DNA from: Achromobacter deleyi
Lineage (GTDB): Bacteria > Pseudomonadota > Gammaproteobacteria > Burkholderiales > Burkholderiaceae_B
Direction of reading: 5' to 3'
Length of the DNA stretch: 64,000 nt
Assembly: GCF_902859705.1 (NCBI RefSeq)
Contig: NZ_CADIJO010000002.1
Location: 1 to 64,000 of the forward strand
Part shown: in pieces, positions 44,401-52,249 of the stretch
Layout of the letters: each line of letters starts with the position of its first letter
How positions within the stretch are numbered: the stretch's first letter is position 1
The notes under the pieces: model-generated
Databases searched by the model: none
Seen by the model: the letters and a program-made list of their open reading frames with translations, nothing else
Told to the model about the DNA's origin: nothing
Made by a program: the position numbers and the translations under genes

Positions 44401-44790
44401 ATGCTTGCCATGCACTACCTGCCTGCGATCTCCCGCGATGCATTGCGTGTCGCTTCCCTGTTGGCCTCGGCCTGCGCGCTGGCCGCCTGCGCACCCACGG
44501 CGCTGTCGCCGGGCGCGTCCTCCAACGTGCGCATCACGCACAACGAACCGGGCAAGGACTGCGCCTTCCTGGGTGACGTGACCGGCAGCCAGGGCAACTT
44601 CCTGGCGGGCGTGATCACCTCGAACGCGGATCTGGAAACGGGGGCGCGCAACGACCTGAAGAACAAGGCCGCGGCGCTGGGCGGCAACGTCGTGTATTTG
44701 CTGACGCAACGTGCCGGGCAGACGGGCCACAAGGACCACCTGGAGCAGACCAACGTCACGCTTTCGGGCAACGTCTATCGCTGCGGCTAG
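44401..44790 (+). CDS. DUF4156 family lipoprotein
   Basis: A 129-residue lipoprotein precursor. The signal ends LASACALAAC with acylation at the Cys near residue 30. The mature part contains GKDCAFLGDVTGSQG, a run with DLETGARNDLKNKAAALGGNVVYLLTQ, and a final Cys that probably pairs with the Cys of DCAF. This matches the DUF4156 lipoproteins. ATG 44401 is used; ATG 44410 is an alternative, and neither has a strong ribosome site. It converges with the channel gene and overlaps it by 4 bases. Confidence 0.85.
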   Translation: MLAMHYLPAISRDALRVASLLASACALAACAPTALSPGASSNVRITHNEPGKDCAFLGDVTGSQGNFLAGVITSNADLETGARNDLKNKAAALGGNVVYLLTQRAGQTGHKDHLEQTNVTLSGNVYRCG

Positions 44791-45989
44791 GACTGTGGAG
44801 CGGCCTTGGCGAAGAACAGGTCCGTGATGGACTGGCTGTCCAGCGCTTCGCCGTTGATGGCGCGCGCCAGCAGTTCGGCGCCCAGCAATTGCACCGAGAA
44901 CACCAGGTCGGGCTGCACCCGGCGAATCTTTTCCAGGTGCTTGCTGGTGTTGACCAGCGCCACCGTCTTGGCGCCTTGGTCGCCCACGGCTTCTTTGGCG
45001 GCCAGCACGATGAAGGCGTTCTCGGCGTCATCTTCGCGCAGCGCCAGCACGTAGCGCGCGCGGGTCACGCCCGCGCTGCGCAGCACTTCCACGCTGGACG
45101 GGTCGCCTTCGATCAGGTCGGTGGCGGCCGGGTATTCCTGCGGCACGCCGGGCGGCACGATGACGGTGACCTCGTCGCCCCGGCGGCGCAAGCCTTCGTA
45201 GACGCTCAAGGCCAGGGGCGTGGCGCCGGCAATGATGATGTGGTTTTTTCTCATGGCGCTGGAAAACCGGCCTTTGACCAGCCGTTTCAGATTGCCGCCG
45301 ATCACCGGGCCGGCGATCGCACTGATGGAAGTGGCAAAGACGGTGATGCCAAGAATGATAATCGACGCGGTGAACAGCCTGGCCGCGTTGCTGTGCGGGG
45401 TGATGTCGCCGTAGCCCACCGTGGACATCGACACGATCGAAAAGTACAGCGCCGTTGCGGCGTCCTTGATGGGCGGATTGAATTCCTCGCCCAGGTACAG
45501 CGTGCCGAAGATCGCGTAGATCAGCAGCGACGCCATGCTGACCAGCGCGAACAGCGAACCGGCCGTGACGCTGGCCCGGTCAAAGCGCCGCCAGTAGGCG
45601 ATCAGCGCGATCACCAATACCAGGGTATAGACGCCCAGCCCCGCACGCCCGCTGTCGCCCAGGATGGCGAAGGTGCCCACCCCGATCAGCAGCACCAGCG
45701 AGAAGGCCCACGCGATGCGCGCCTTCAGGATCAGGCCCAGCGCGATGACCTGCAGGCCCACGCCCAGCACCAGGCGCGGAATCTCGAGCAGGCCCACCAC
45801 CTGCATCACGTCGTGCCAGTTATCCAGCGCCAGCCAGAATGAATACTCGCGCGCGCGCACTTCGCGCAGCACGGGATGCATGAAGGCATAGCCGTCCAGC
45901 GCCACGAGAATGGCGAGGCACCAATTGGGGGGAATGCGGGTCAGCGCAAGGCGCAACCGGCGCGCAAGGCCGGACAGGGAATGGGGCAT
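44787..45989 (-). CDS. kch: Kch-type voltage-gated-like potassium channel with RCK domain
   Basis: A 400-residue protein with six membrane helices; the pore loop carries the K+ selectivity filter TVGYGD at 190-195 and the pore helix precedes it. ARLFTASIIILGITVFATSISAIAGPVI is nearly identical in pattern to E. coli Kch. The cytoplasmic RCK/TrkA-N domain starts near 240 (KNHIIIAGATPLALSVYEGLRRRG). The S4-like segment has few basic residues, so voltage sensing is doubtful, as in E. coli Kch. The N-terminus is about the same length as in E. coli. It is transcribed away from the ncRNA region. Confidence 0.92.
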   Translation of the reverse strand: MPHSLSGLARRLRLALTRIPPNWCLAILVALDGYAFMHPVLREVRAREYSFWLALDNWHDVMQVVGLLEIPRLVLGVGLQVIALGLILKARIAWAFSLVLLIGVGTFAILGDSGRAGLGVYTLVLVIALIAYWRRFDRASVTAGSLFALVSMASLLIYAIFGTLYLGEEFNPPIKDAATALYFSIVSMSTVGYGDITPHSNAARLFTASIIILGITVFATSISAIAGPVIGGNLKRLVKGRFSSAMRKNHIIIAGATPLALSVYEGLRRRGDEVTVIVPPGVPQEYPAATDLIEGDPSSVEVLRSAGVTRARYVLALREDDAENAFIVLAAKEAVGDQGAKTVALVNTSKHLEKIRRVQPDLVFSVQLLGAELLARAINGEALDSQSITDLFFAKAAPQS

Positions 45990-46076
45990 GGCAGGGGCGT
46001 CCTTTGCCGCTCATTCTATAGGGCAGCGCGGCAGGCTTCCTATATCCAATATGTATAGAAGGCTATCAACAAAGAA

Positions 46077-46106
46077 TTACTTGAATTGCGCCCGACGTCC
46101 TAAACT
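46077..46106 (+). promoter_or_regulatory. Candidate promoter of the intergenic RNA
   Basis: TTACTT (46077-46082) and TAAACT (46101-46106) are 18 bases apart in an AT-rich stretch just before the structured region. An alternative -35, TTGAAT (46081), is spaced too closely. The call is tentative. Confidence 0.4.
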
Positions 46107-46387
46107 TCTTTCATCACGCGGCTATCCGAGAGGAACACCGCTGATACGGGCGACAAGCCCGCCAGCTGCTAGGGCGGACGAATCACCCGGGCGTTGATCA
46201 CGCTGCAGCTTGAGTGGGGACTAGAGACCCCGCCCGGGCTCACGGCCAGTCCGTGCGTGAGTAGTATGAGGCACGAATGTTGGAATCGCGTGATCTAGGT
46301 AGAAGGCATCAGTGCCGGCTGATGACTCCAGGCTCACGTGTTGTTTTAGCGCGGCGTCTTACCTTCGGGGCAGCGCCGCGTTTTTTT
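46107..46387 (+). ncRNA. Candidate structured non-coding RNA, unassigned family
   Basis: This 430-base intergenic region has no credible reading frame but many helices and its own terminator. Stems seen by eye: CGGGC-GACAA-GCCCG (46147-46161), CCCGGGC (46186-46192) with GCCCGGG (46232-46238) enclosing GGGG-N8-CCCC (46216-46231), CACGG-CCAGT-CCGTG (46241-46255), and CATCAG-TGCCGG-CTGATG (46307-46324). GATCACGC (46196-46203), inside the long loop, is fully complementary to GCGTGATC (46288-46295), giving a possible pseudoknot. It ends in the terminator at 46350-46387. No plus-strand gene follows, so it is not an mRNA leader. I could not match it to 6S, tmRNA, SRP, RNase P or a known riboswitch consensus. 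The 5' end is a guess. Confidence 0.6.
46350..46387 (+). terminator. Strong orphan terminator ending the intergenic RNA
   Basis: CGCGGCG (46350-46356) pairs with CGCCGCG (46374-46380), followed by TTTTTTT (46381-46387). No plus-strand protein gene precedes it. Confidence 0.9.
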
Positions 46388-46419
46388 CGTCTGGCGCCAG
46401 CGTCCTGGCCCGTAGCGTA

Positions 46420-47238
46420 TCAGTAAGACGGCGCGTTGGCATCCAGCGCATAACGCCGCGAATCTTCCAGTCCGTCCGGACGCCCTTCCTCTGCCCCCTC
46501 CCGATTGTCCAGTTCCAGCGCGATATCCGCCGCGAACATATAGCCCCAGCCATGCACGGCACGGATCGGCAGCGTCATGTGGTTGGCGGTCGCCTTGCGC
46601 CGCAGCCGGCTGATCATCACGTCGACGAAGCGGCGCCGCGTAATGGCACCGTCCGCATCTTCGGCGCCGTCCGGGTAGAAGGCGTCGCGGCTGACCTTGC
46701 GGTCGGGCGCCTTGACCAGCTTGGTCAGGAAGTCGCGCTCGCCCGTGGTCAGACCCAGTTGGCGGCCGGTGGGGCTGATCAGCGTCCAGCCCTTGTTGGC
46801 CAGTCGCCAGGTTTCCTGCAGCGGTTCGTCGGGCAGCGCAGGCTCGGCGCCGCTGTCGGCCCCGTCCAGCCCCACCGCGCGCCGCACCAGCGCCTGCAGC
46901 ACGGCGGCCAGTTCCAGCCCGGTCACTTCCGGCGGCAGGCAGGCATCGGCGCCGCACAGCAGCGTGCGGATGCGGTTTTCCTCGGCGCCAAAGGGCGCGA
47001 TGGCGACGATGCCCAGGCTGCGGTCGATGGCGCGCAGCCGCACCGCGGCGTTGTGGATGTCGGGCAGGGGCGCCTCCAGGATGACCAGGGGGCTGGGGCG
47101 GCGCGAATAGCGGTCGTAGACGTCGGCCAGGTCATGGCAGCGGCGCACGCTGAAACCCAGATGGGACAAGGCCTCGACCAGCCGGGCATGCCGGGCGTCG
47201 TCCTGGCCAAGAAAGATGACATCCAGCGTGTTGTTCAT
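46420..47238 (-). CDS. OmpR-like winged-helix response regulator with degenerate receiver
   Basis: A 272-residue protein: receiver-like domain 1-120, then an OmpR-type winged helix (about 145-245; LTTGERDFLTKLVKAPDRKVSRDAFYPDG and RFVDVMISRLRRKA). The receiver keeps an acidic pair (Asp13, Asp14), but the phosphoacceptor position is Glu55 (VILEAPLPD), and the conserved Lys is missing (GADACLPPEV where GADDYxxKP is usual). It is therefore probably phosphorylation-independent, with Glu perhaps mimicking the phosphorylated state. No histidine kinase is adjacent. The C-terminal 30 residues are acidic and low in complexity. It stands alone between two intergenic regions with orphan terminators. Confidence 0.85.
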   Translation of the reverse strand: MNNTLDVIFLGQDDARHARLVEALSHLGFSVRRCHDLADVYDRYSRRPSPLVILEAPLPDIHNAAVRLRAIDRSLGIVAIAPFGAEENRIRTLLCGADACLPPEVTGLELAAVLQALVRRAVGLDGADSGAEPALPDEPLQETWRLANKGWTLISPTGRQLGLTTGERDFLTKLVKAPDRKVSRDAFYPDGAEDADGAITRRRFVDVMISRLRRKATANHMTLPIRAVHGWGYMFAADIALELDNREGAEEGRPDGLEDSRRYALDANAPSY

Positions 47239-47497
47239 GGATGCCCGCCTGCGCCAACGACAGCGTGATCATTGCGTGTCATGCCCCTCTCCCTTTGCTG
47301 CGCGCCATGATGTGGCGGCATCTGGCGGTGTTGTTGGTGGCGGGCTAGGGCTTTCAGTGTCGACCGCCCTGAAATGAACTGGACTGTCGATCAGCGTCTG
47401 GGCCGCGGCCGGTCGAGGCCGCGGTCGGGGTCTGGGGCGGCGCCTGGCTCAAGCGTGTTGCGCTCTGGCCGCCGATGATCCGATTCCGCATGGAAGT

Positions 47498-47535
47498 CAC
47501 GCCCGTGTTTCATTTAAACACGGGCGTGTTTTTTT
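47498..47535 (+). terminator. Strong orphan rho-independent terminator
   Basis: CACGCCCGTGTTT (47498-47510), loop CATTT, AAACACGGGCGTG (47516-47528), then seven T. A 13-bp perfect stem on the plus strand with no plus-strand protein gene upstream, implying a short untranslated transcript from 47239-47497. Confidence 0.9.
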
Positions 47536-47907
47536 GTGAAGATACGTTTCTGTAGTTTCCGGTAGTAACACGCGTGCCGAGGCCAATTCATGGAAAGCGC
47601 CTGAAACGCTGTTCGTTCACGTGTTTGCGACCATAAGATATTAAGTATTACCGATACATTATTTTTTATTTTTTATGGCGAGGCGACATAAACTCGGGCG
47701 GGTTTTAATGGCGTGGTCGCCCGGGCCCGCTCAGGGCCGGGGCGACAGGCCAAGCGCCCGCTGTAGCCCGCAAGCCGATGATAGCAATGGTTTTTTTACA
47801 AGATGCCGAGTGTGCCCGGCAACGCCGCGGCCGCGCCGTGGCAGGCGGGTGGGGGTGCGCGCCGCGATTTACGGATTAGCCCGGGAATTGGGGTGTAATC
47901 CGTTTAT

Positions 47908-47936
47908 TTGACGGCAGTATTGAGATGTTTTAATCA
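47908..47936 (+). promoter_or_regulatory. Promoter of the solitary XRE gene
   Basis: TTGACG (47908-47913) and TAATCA (47931-47936) are spaced by 17 bases. A start near 47943 would leave a leader of only about 13 bases before the ATG, with no Shine-Dalgarno sequence. Confidence 0.55.
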
Positions 47937-47955
47937 AATAAATAAATTCATATTA

Positions 47956-48351
47956 ATGTCTCAGGTTGATCGATTGGACACGTTTAGCCATCGTCTGCGC
48001 AACGCAAGAATGCTTCAGGGATGGACACAGAAGGACTTGGCAGTCGCGAGCAACCTGTCGCAAAGCGCCATCGGCAACTACGAAAGCGGCCAGCGCCTGC
48101 AGCCTTCCAGCGACGCACTCATCAAGCTGACCCGGGCGCTACGGGTCAATCCCATGTGGCTCAGTACGGGCGAAGGCCCGATGGTCAGTCCGGCCTATGC
48201 CGAACCGTCGCCCGCCCAGGGCGATTGCGCCGTGCAGCCCCCCTGGCCCTTCGAAACCGTCTCCTACGCCACCTATGCCCGCCTGAGCCTGCAGGAAAAG
48301 CGACAGATCGAGCAGGTGCTGGCGGCCTACATCAAGGCGCGCGGCGAATAG
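47956..48351 (+). CDS. XRE-family transcriptional regulator
   Basis: A 131-residue phage-repressor-like protein. The HTH domain is at about 10-65 (MLQGWTQKDLAVASNLSQSAIGNYESGQR) with the extended motif ALRVNPMWLSTGEGPM typical of cI-like regulators. It is followed by a short C-terminal region of about 50 residues instead of a peptidase domain. The ATG at 47956 follows an AT-rich leader without a ribosome site; a TTG at 47908 in frame is unlikely because it overlaps the -35 box. It stands alone in an AT-rich island and converges on the acyltransferase gene with a 20-base overlap. A horizontally acquired or phage-derived origin is possible, though no other phage genes are present. Confidence 0.85.
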   Translation: MSQVDRLDTFSHRLRNARMLQGWTQKDLAVASNLSQSAIGNYESGQRLQPSSDALIKLTRALRVNPMWLSTGEGPMVSPAYAEPSPAQGDCAVQPPWPFETVSYATYARLSLQEKRQIEQVLAAYIKARGE

Positions 48352-49555
48352 TCCCCACGGTGCGGCCGGAAGGGACCGCGCGGGCGTGCGGCGCGGGCGT
48401 GATCCTGCGCGCGGTTTCCGCCCTGCCGGACGGCTGGATGGTATCCGCACGCCCTTCGCGGCTGCCGTCGGCCGCTGCCGTATCGGCCGCCTCGCCGCGG
48501 GCGCGCAAGCGCCGCCGCAGCCGTTCGACCGGGTCCGCGATCAGCGCGTTCAGCAGCGCCGCAAAGCCAATACAGCCCACCACCACCAGCACGGTGAACA
48601 TCACCGGCTGGCGTGTCTGTGCGCCGTCCAGCAGCCAGCCAAAGAACAGGATGACCAGCGCGTGGCAGATGTAGATCGGATAGCTCAGTTCGCCGATGGC
48701 CTTGTCCAGCCGATGGCGCGACTGGAACAGGAAGGCCAGCGGCAGCAGGGCGGCAAACAGCACCACCGCCAGCGCATCGCGCATGGTGTGTGGCAGGCCG
48801 ATGGAAAAGTGGGCCAGCGCGTAGAGCAGCAGCACGGCGGTGCCGATCTCGGGCAGCCGCGGCAGGCGGCGCGTCCAGGCCTGCCAGCGCGGCAGCAGCA
48901 CCTGGTGCGACAGCGAGCCGATCAGGAACAGCGCCAGCTCGGTCGGAAAGAAGCGATAGGTCCACGGATCGGCCAGACCCACGCCGGTGGCCACCAGCGC
49001 CGCGCGCAGCGCCAGTGACGCCGCCAGCAGCACCAGCAGGCGGCGCGGCGAATGCAGCACGAAGGGCGCGATCAGGTAGAAGCTCATCTCCACGCCCAGC
49101 GTCCAGGCCTGCGGCACCAACAGGCCCTGGTAGAGCGGTACCTCGCTGTGGGCGAAGCTGCCGGTGAATGCCAGCGCGCCGTGCTCGATGCCGAAGAACA
49201 TCAGCCAGTCCTGCCCCAGGATCAGCAGGTTCGACACGCCCAGGAACAGCTCCGCCGCAAAGGGCAGGTGATCGTAGAAGCGCCAGAACGCGCCGCCGCC
49301 CGCCGCATGCGCCAGCAGCGTCAGCGCCGCCACCGCCAGGTACACGGGATACAGGCGCAGGGCCCGGTTGGCATAGAACCGTCCGACCGAACCCTGGTAG
49401 TGGTCGGTGGCGGTCAGCACATAGGAAATCAGGAAGCCGGAAATCACATAGAAAAGCTGCACGGCCAGGCGGCCGCCTACCAGCCAATCGGTCGTGCCGC
49501 CGCCCAGGTGGTCCAGCACCACGGACAGCGCCAGCAAGGTTCGTAAAAAGCCCAT
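48332..49555 (-). CDS. Membrane acyltransferase, acyltransferase-3 family
   Basis: A 407-residue integral membrane O-acyltransferase with about ten helices. The family core is GGRLAVQLFYVISGFLISYVL near residue 27 and YANRALRLYPVYLAVAALTLL near 61, with the catalytic-type Arg-x-x-Arg; PQAWTLGVEMSFYLIAPF near 127 is a second conserved block. Such enzymes acetylate or succinylate surface sugars. The start at 49555 is the ATG directly before the first helix. The last 60 residues are Arg/Ala-rich, cytoplasmic and low in complexity. No polysaccharide genes are nearby, so the acceptor is unknown. Confidence 0.88.
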   Translation of the reverse strand: MGFLRTLLALSVVLDHLGGGTTDWLVGGRLAVQLFYVISGFLISYVLTATDHYQGSVGRFYANRALRLYPVYLAVAALTLLAHAAGGGAFWRFYDHLPFAAELFLGVSNLLILGQDWLMFFGIEHGALAFTGSFAHSEVPLYQGLLVPQAWTLGVEMSFYLIAPFVLHSPRRLLVLLAASLALRAALVATGVGLADPWTYRFFPTELALFLIGSLSHQVLLPRWQAWTRRLPRLPEIGTAVLLLYALAHFSIGLPHTMRDALAVVLFAALLPLAFLFQSRHRLDKAIGELSYPIYICHALVILFFGWLLDGAQTRQPVMFTVLVVVGCIGFAALLNALIADPVERLRRRLRARGEAADTAAADGSREGRADTIQPSGRAETARRITPAPHARAVPSGRTVGTIRRAP

Positions 49556-49803
49556 CGCCGTGTCTCCGGTCGTCGTTGTTATGTGCTGCCGGGCCCGCCG
49601 CCGGCTCATGCCAGACGCGTACGGGGGTCAGCCGATTCTGCGCGCCGCAAAGGGCCGCCGCCATGCGGCGTACGATGCAGGCCCCCCTGCGCAGGGAGGA
49701 CGGCGCTTGCCGCTTTCGGATTCGGCTGTCAGGGGGAGGCCCGGGACGCGCCGGCCCCATGGCGGTTACAGTTGGGGGTGTGTCTATTCAGGAGTGCTGT
49801 TCC

Positions 49804-50334
49804 ATGTCTTCCTTCCTGTCTTCGCATTGCCGCCTGTTGGGCGTCGGGCTGCTGGCCGCGGCGCTGGCGGGCTGCGCCGGTTCCACAGGGGGCGCGCGCG
49901 CCCAGGGCGCGGCTGCGGCCAACGCAGCCAGCAGCGCCGATTCGCTGGCCCAGACCAGCTGGGAGCTGGTGCGCTGGACCCAGGCCTCGGGCGGGCTGCG
50001 CAACATTCCCCATGGCGACAACGGCGAACCGATACAACTGACCTTCCTGGCGCAGGGCAAGGAATACCGCGCGGGCGGTTTTTCGGGCTGCAATCGCTAC
50101 ATGGGCACGTACAAGCTCGAAGCCGGCAAGCTCTTCATCCAGGCGCGCGGCGCCACCCGCATGGCCTGCGTGCCGGCCGAGCGCGCGGCCCTTGAAAACG
50201 ACTACCTGCGCAGTCTGGGCGCCATCGATACCTTCACGCTGGACAGCGGTGGCGCGCCGCGCCACCTGACCTTCAATCTGCGCGGCGGCGACGTGCTGGA
50301 ATTCGAACGCCGCCAGGACCCGCCCACGCCCTGA
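49804..50334 (+). CDS. META-domain lipoprotein 1 (HslJ-like)
   Basis: A 176-residue lipoprotein. The signal ends ALAGC with Cys24 acylated; after an Ala-rich linker the META domain runs from about 46 to 170. Its core reads SWELVRWTQASG, then GGFSGCNRYMGTYKLEAGKLFIQ, then TRMAC near the middle, the usual paired Cys of the domain. Family members such as HslJ are associated with novobiocin resistance or heat shock. AGGAG lies 9 bases before the ATG. The following gene encodes a second, longer META protein with the same start of domain (QTSWDLARWTRPGG), so the pair arose by duplication. Confidence 0.88.
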   Translation: MSSFLSSHCRLLGVGLLAAALAGCAGSTGGARAQGAAAANAASSADSLAQTSWELVRWTQASGGLRNIPHGDNGEPIQLTFLAQGKEYRAGGFSGCNRYMGTYKLEAGKLFIQARGATRMACVPAERAALENDYLRSLGAIDTFTLDSGGAPRHLTFNLRGGDVLEFERRQDPPTP

Positions 50335-50496
50335 GGCCCGCCGGGCCAGGTGTTTCAGTCTGTTTTGCGCGGCGCGGCGTCCGCCCGGGGCGCGCCTACA
50401 ATGGGCGCTGCCCGGGGCCCCGGCCGACTGCCGCAATGGCGCCGTGCAAGGGGCCGCCGGCTTTGAACAAGCCCTAGTTTCTTGCGGGAGAATCCC

Positions 50497-51294
50497 ATGC
50501 CCTTGTCTTCATCCCTGCGCTGGATCGCGCCTTGCGTGCTCAGTCTTGGCCTGGCGGCCTGCGCGGCGCCGCCGCAGCGCACCGCGGATGGACGGGACCC
50601 GCGCTTCCAGCCCGCTTCGGCGTCGGACGTGTTGGCGCAGACCAGCTGGGACCTGGCCCGCTGGACCCGCCCGGGCGGTGCACTGCGTGAAATCCCGCAC
50701 CCGTCGTCCAATTCGCGTCCGCTCACCATCAGCTTCATCCACGACCAGGGCGCCACGCGCGCCAGCGGCTTTTCCGGCTGCAACGCGTACAACGCGCCCT
50801 ACACCGTGGCCAACGGCCAGTTGATCATCACGTCCAACCCCGTGGCGACGATGATGGCGTGCGCACCTGTGAACATGCAGCTCGAACAGGAATTCCTGGC
50901 CAGCCTGACGCGCATTACCGCCACGTCGTTCGACAACACCAACAACCCGCAGCGCATGAGCTGGGTGCTCAGCACCGGCGATACGCTGGACTTCGGCCGC
51001 CGCATCGACCCCGTCGCGGGCGGCCAGGTCGGGCCGACCAAGCTGGTGTACGTCAACGCCGAACGCGTACCTTGCAATGGCGGCGCCGGCCGCACCACCT
51101 GCTACCAGGTGCGCGACAGCCAGTCGCAGCCCTGGCAGCTCTGGTATGGCGACATCACCGGCTTCAACTTCCAGCCCGGCATCCGCTACCGCCTGCGCGT
51201 GGTCGAGATCAAGGACCCGAATCCGCCTGCCGACACCTCTGGCCTGCGCTGGGTGCTGGACGCCGTGGTGGAACAGGAAATCGTCCGGCGCTGA
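50497..51294 (+). CDS. META-domain lipoprotein 2 with C-terminal DUF4377 domain
   Basis: A 265-residue lipoprotein (signal ends GLAAC, Cys22). The META domain (about 48-170) contains SWDLARWTRPGGALREI, ASGFSGCNAYNAPYTVANGQL and ATMMACAPVN. A second beta-rich domain of DUF4377 type follows (about 180-260; VPCNGGAGRTTCYQVRDSQSQPW then FNFQPGIRYRLRVVEI). The two cysteines of CNGGAGRTTC probably pair. The start at 50497 follows GGGAGAA. It lies 162 bases after its META paralogue. Both probably sit in the outer membrane facing the periplasm; function unknown. Confidence 0.88.
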   Translation: MPLSSSLRWIAPCVLSLGLAACAAPPQRTADGRDPRFQPASASDVLAQTSWDLARWTRPGGALREIPHPSSNSRPLTISFIHDQGATRASGFSGCNAYNAPYTVANGQLIITSNPVATMMACAPVNMQLEQEFLASLTRITATSFDNTNNPQRMSWVLSTGDTLDFGRRIDPVAGGQVGPTKLVYVNAERVPCNGGAGRTTCYQVRDSQSQPWQLWYGDITGFNFQPGIRYRLRVVEIKDPNPPADTSGLRWVLDAVVEQEIVRR

Positions 51295-51378
51295 CCGCCC
51301 GGTTTGACCTGCGGCAAGCGGGCAGGGCGGGGCAGCGATTACTATTACGGCCTTCGCCGTCCTACGCCCCGCTTTGCC

Positions 51379-52116
51379 ATGTCTTCCGTCGTCAATATCG
51401 CCGCTTACAAATTTGTCTCGCTGGACGCCCTGCCCGAGCTGCGCGCCCGGCTGCTGGAGCGGGCAGGCGAGGCCGCCCTGAAGGGCACCGTGCTGCTGGC
51501 CGAAGAGGGCATCAACCTGTTCCTGGCCGGGTCGGCCGACGGCATCGACGCGTTTCTGCAGGCCTTGCGGGCCGACGCGCGTTTTGCTGACCTGGAAGTC
51601 AAGTTCAGCCAAAGCGCGCAGGTGCCGTTTCGCAAGCTGCTGGTCAAGATCAAGCGCGAGATCATCCGCATGGATCACCCCACGATCCGGCCCGAGGCCG
51701 GCCGTGCCCCGGGCGTGGATGCGCGCACGCTGGCCCGCTGGCTTGAGCAGGGCGTCGACGACGACGGCCGCCCCGTCGTCATGCTGGACACCCGCAACGC
51801 GTTCGAGGTCGACGAAGGCACTTTCACGAACGCCATCGACTGGCGCATCGACCGCTTCACCCAGTTTCCCGCCGCCGTGCAGGCGCACCGCGCCGAACTC
51901 GAAGGCAAGACCGTGGTCAGTTTCTGCACGGGCGGCATCCGCTGCGAAAAGGCCGCCATCTACATGAACGAGGCGGGCATCCCCAACGTCTACCAGCTCG
52001 ACGGCGGCATTCTCAAGTACTTCGAGGAAACCGGCGGCCCGGGCTTTGACGGCAAGTGCTTCGTGTTCGACGAGCGCATTTCGCTGGACCCGGCGCTGGC
52101 CCCCAGCAGGGACTGA
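51379..52116 (+). CDS. trhO: tRNA uridine(34) hydroxylase TrhO (rhodanese-like, YceA family)
   Basis: A 245-residue protein with an N-terminal acylphosphatase-like domain (about 1-100; [17 protein letters not shown] and [16 protein letters not shown]) and a rhodanese domain (about 115-225). The rhodanese loop is [12 protein letters not shown] with Cys183 as the catalytic cysteine and Cys188 nearby. TrhO uses oxygen to form 5-hydroxyuridine at tRNA position 34. It is somewhat shorter than E. coli YceA (about 350), lacking the C-terminal extension, as is usual in Burkholderiales. The start at 51379 begins directly with the domain; no strong ribosome site is seen. Confidence 0.9.
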   Translation: MSSVVNIAAYKFVSLDALPELRARLLERAGEAALKGTVLLAEEGINLFLAGSADGIDAFLQALRADARFADLEVKFSQSAQVPFRKLLVKIKREIIRMDHPTIRPEAGRAPGVDARTLARWLEQGVDDDGRPVVMLDTRNAFEVDEGTFTNAIDWRIDRFTQFPAAVQAHRAELEGKTVVSFCTGGIRCEKAAIYMNEAGIPNVYQLDGGILKYFEETGGPGFDGKCFVFDERISLDPALAPSRD

Positions 52117-52149
52117 CGCCGGGCCGCAGCAGCCACGCTGACCGTCCTG

Positions 52150-52190
52150 CGCGGGCCGCCCTCCGCGGGCCGCCCTACGCGGGCCGCCCC
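52150..52190 (+). repeat. Three tandem copies of a 14-base unit
   Basis: CGCGGGCCGCCCTC, CGCGGGCCGCCCTA and CGCGGGCCGCCCC follow each other without gap (52150, 52164, 52178). They sit between the trhO stop and the bidirectional terminator. Confidence 0.8.
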
Positions 52191-52196
52191 AAATAC

Positions 52197-52224
52197 GACA
52201 AGCCCGCCGAATGGCGGGCTTGTC
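52197..52224. terminator. Bidirectional terminator between trhO and metG
   Basis: GACAAGCCCGCC (52197-52208), GAAT loop, GGCGGGCTTGTC (52213-52224): a 12-bp perfect stem between convergent genes. The downstream T content is modest on either strand. Confidence 0.75.
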
Positions 52225-52249
52225 GTTGGTGCGGGCGCCGAAGGCCGGC

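Larger units (their letters stand above)
47239..47955. other. Long non-coding gap with orphan terminator and AT-rich island
   Basis: No supportable gene in 717 bases. 47239-47497 is GC-rich and includes the hairpin CCGCGGCC-GGTCGA-GGCCGCGG (47403-47424). 47498-47535 is a strong plus-strand terminator. 47620-47680 and 47900-47960 are strikingly AT-rich for this genome and probably hold promoter or silencer sites of the XRE gene. A 78-codon frame at 47675 looks spurious. Confidence 0.6.

Noticed and set aside
46107..46387. Identification of the intergenic RNA as 6S, tmRNA, SRP RNA, RNase P RNA or a common riboswitch
   Set aside because: None of the conserved sequence blocks of those families could be found by eye, and no gene follows for a riboswitch to control.
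47675..47911. A 78-codon plus-strand frame after an AT-rich stretch
   Set aside because: No ribosome site, Arg/Pro-rich translation with no hydrophobic or domain pattern, and it runs into the promoter of the XRE gene.
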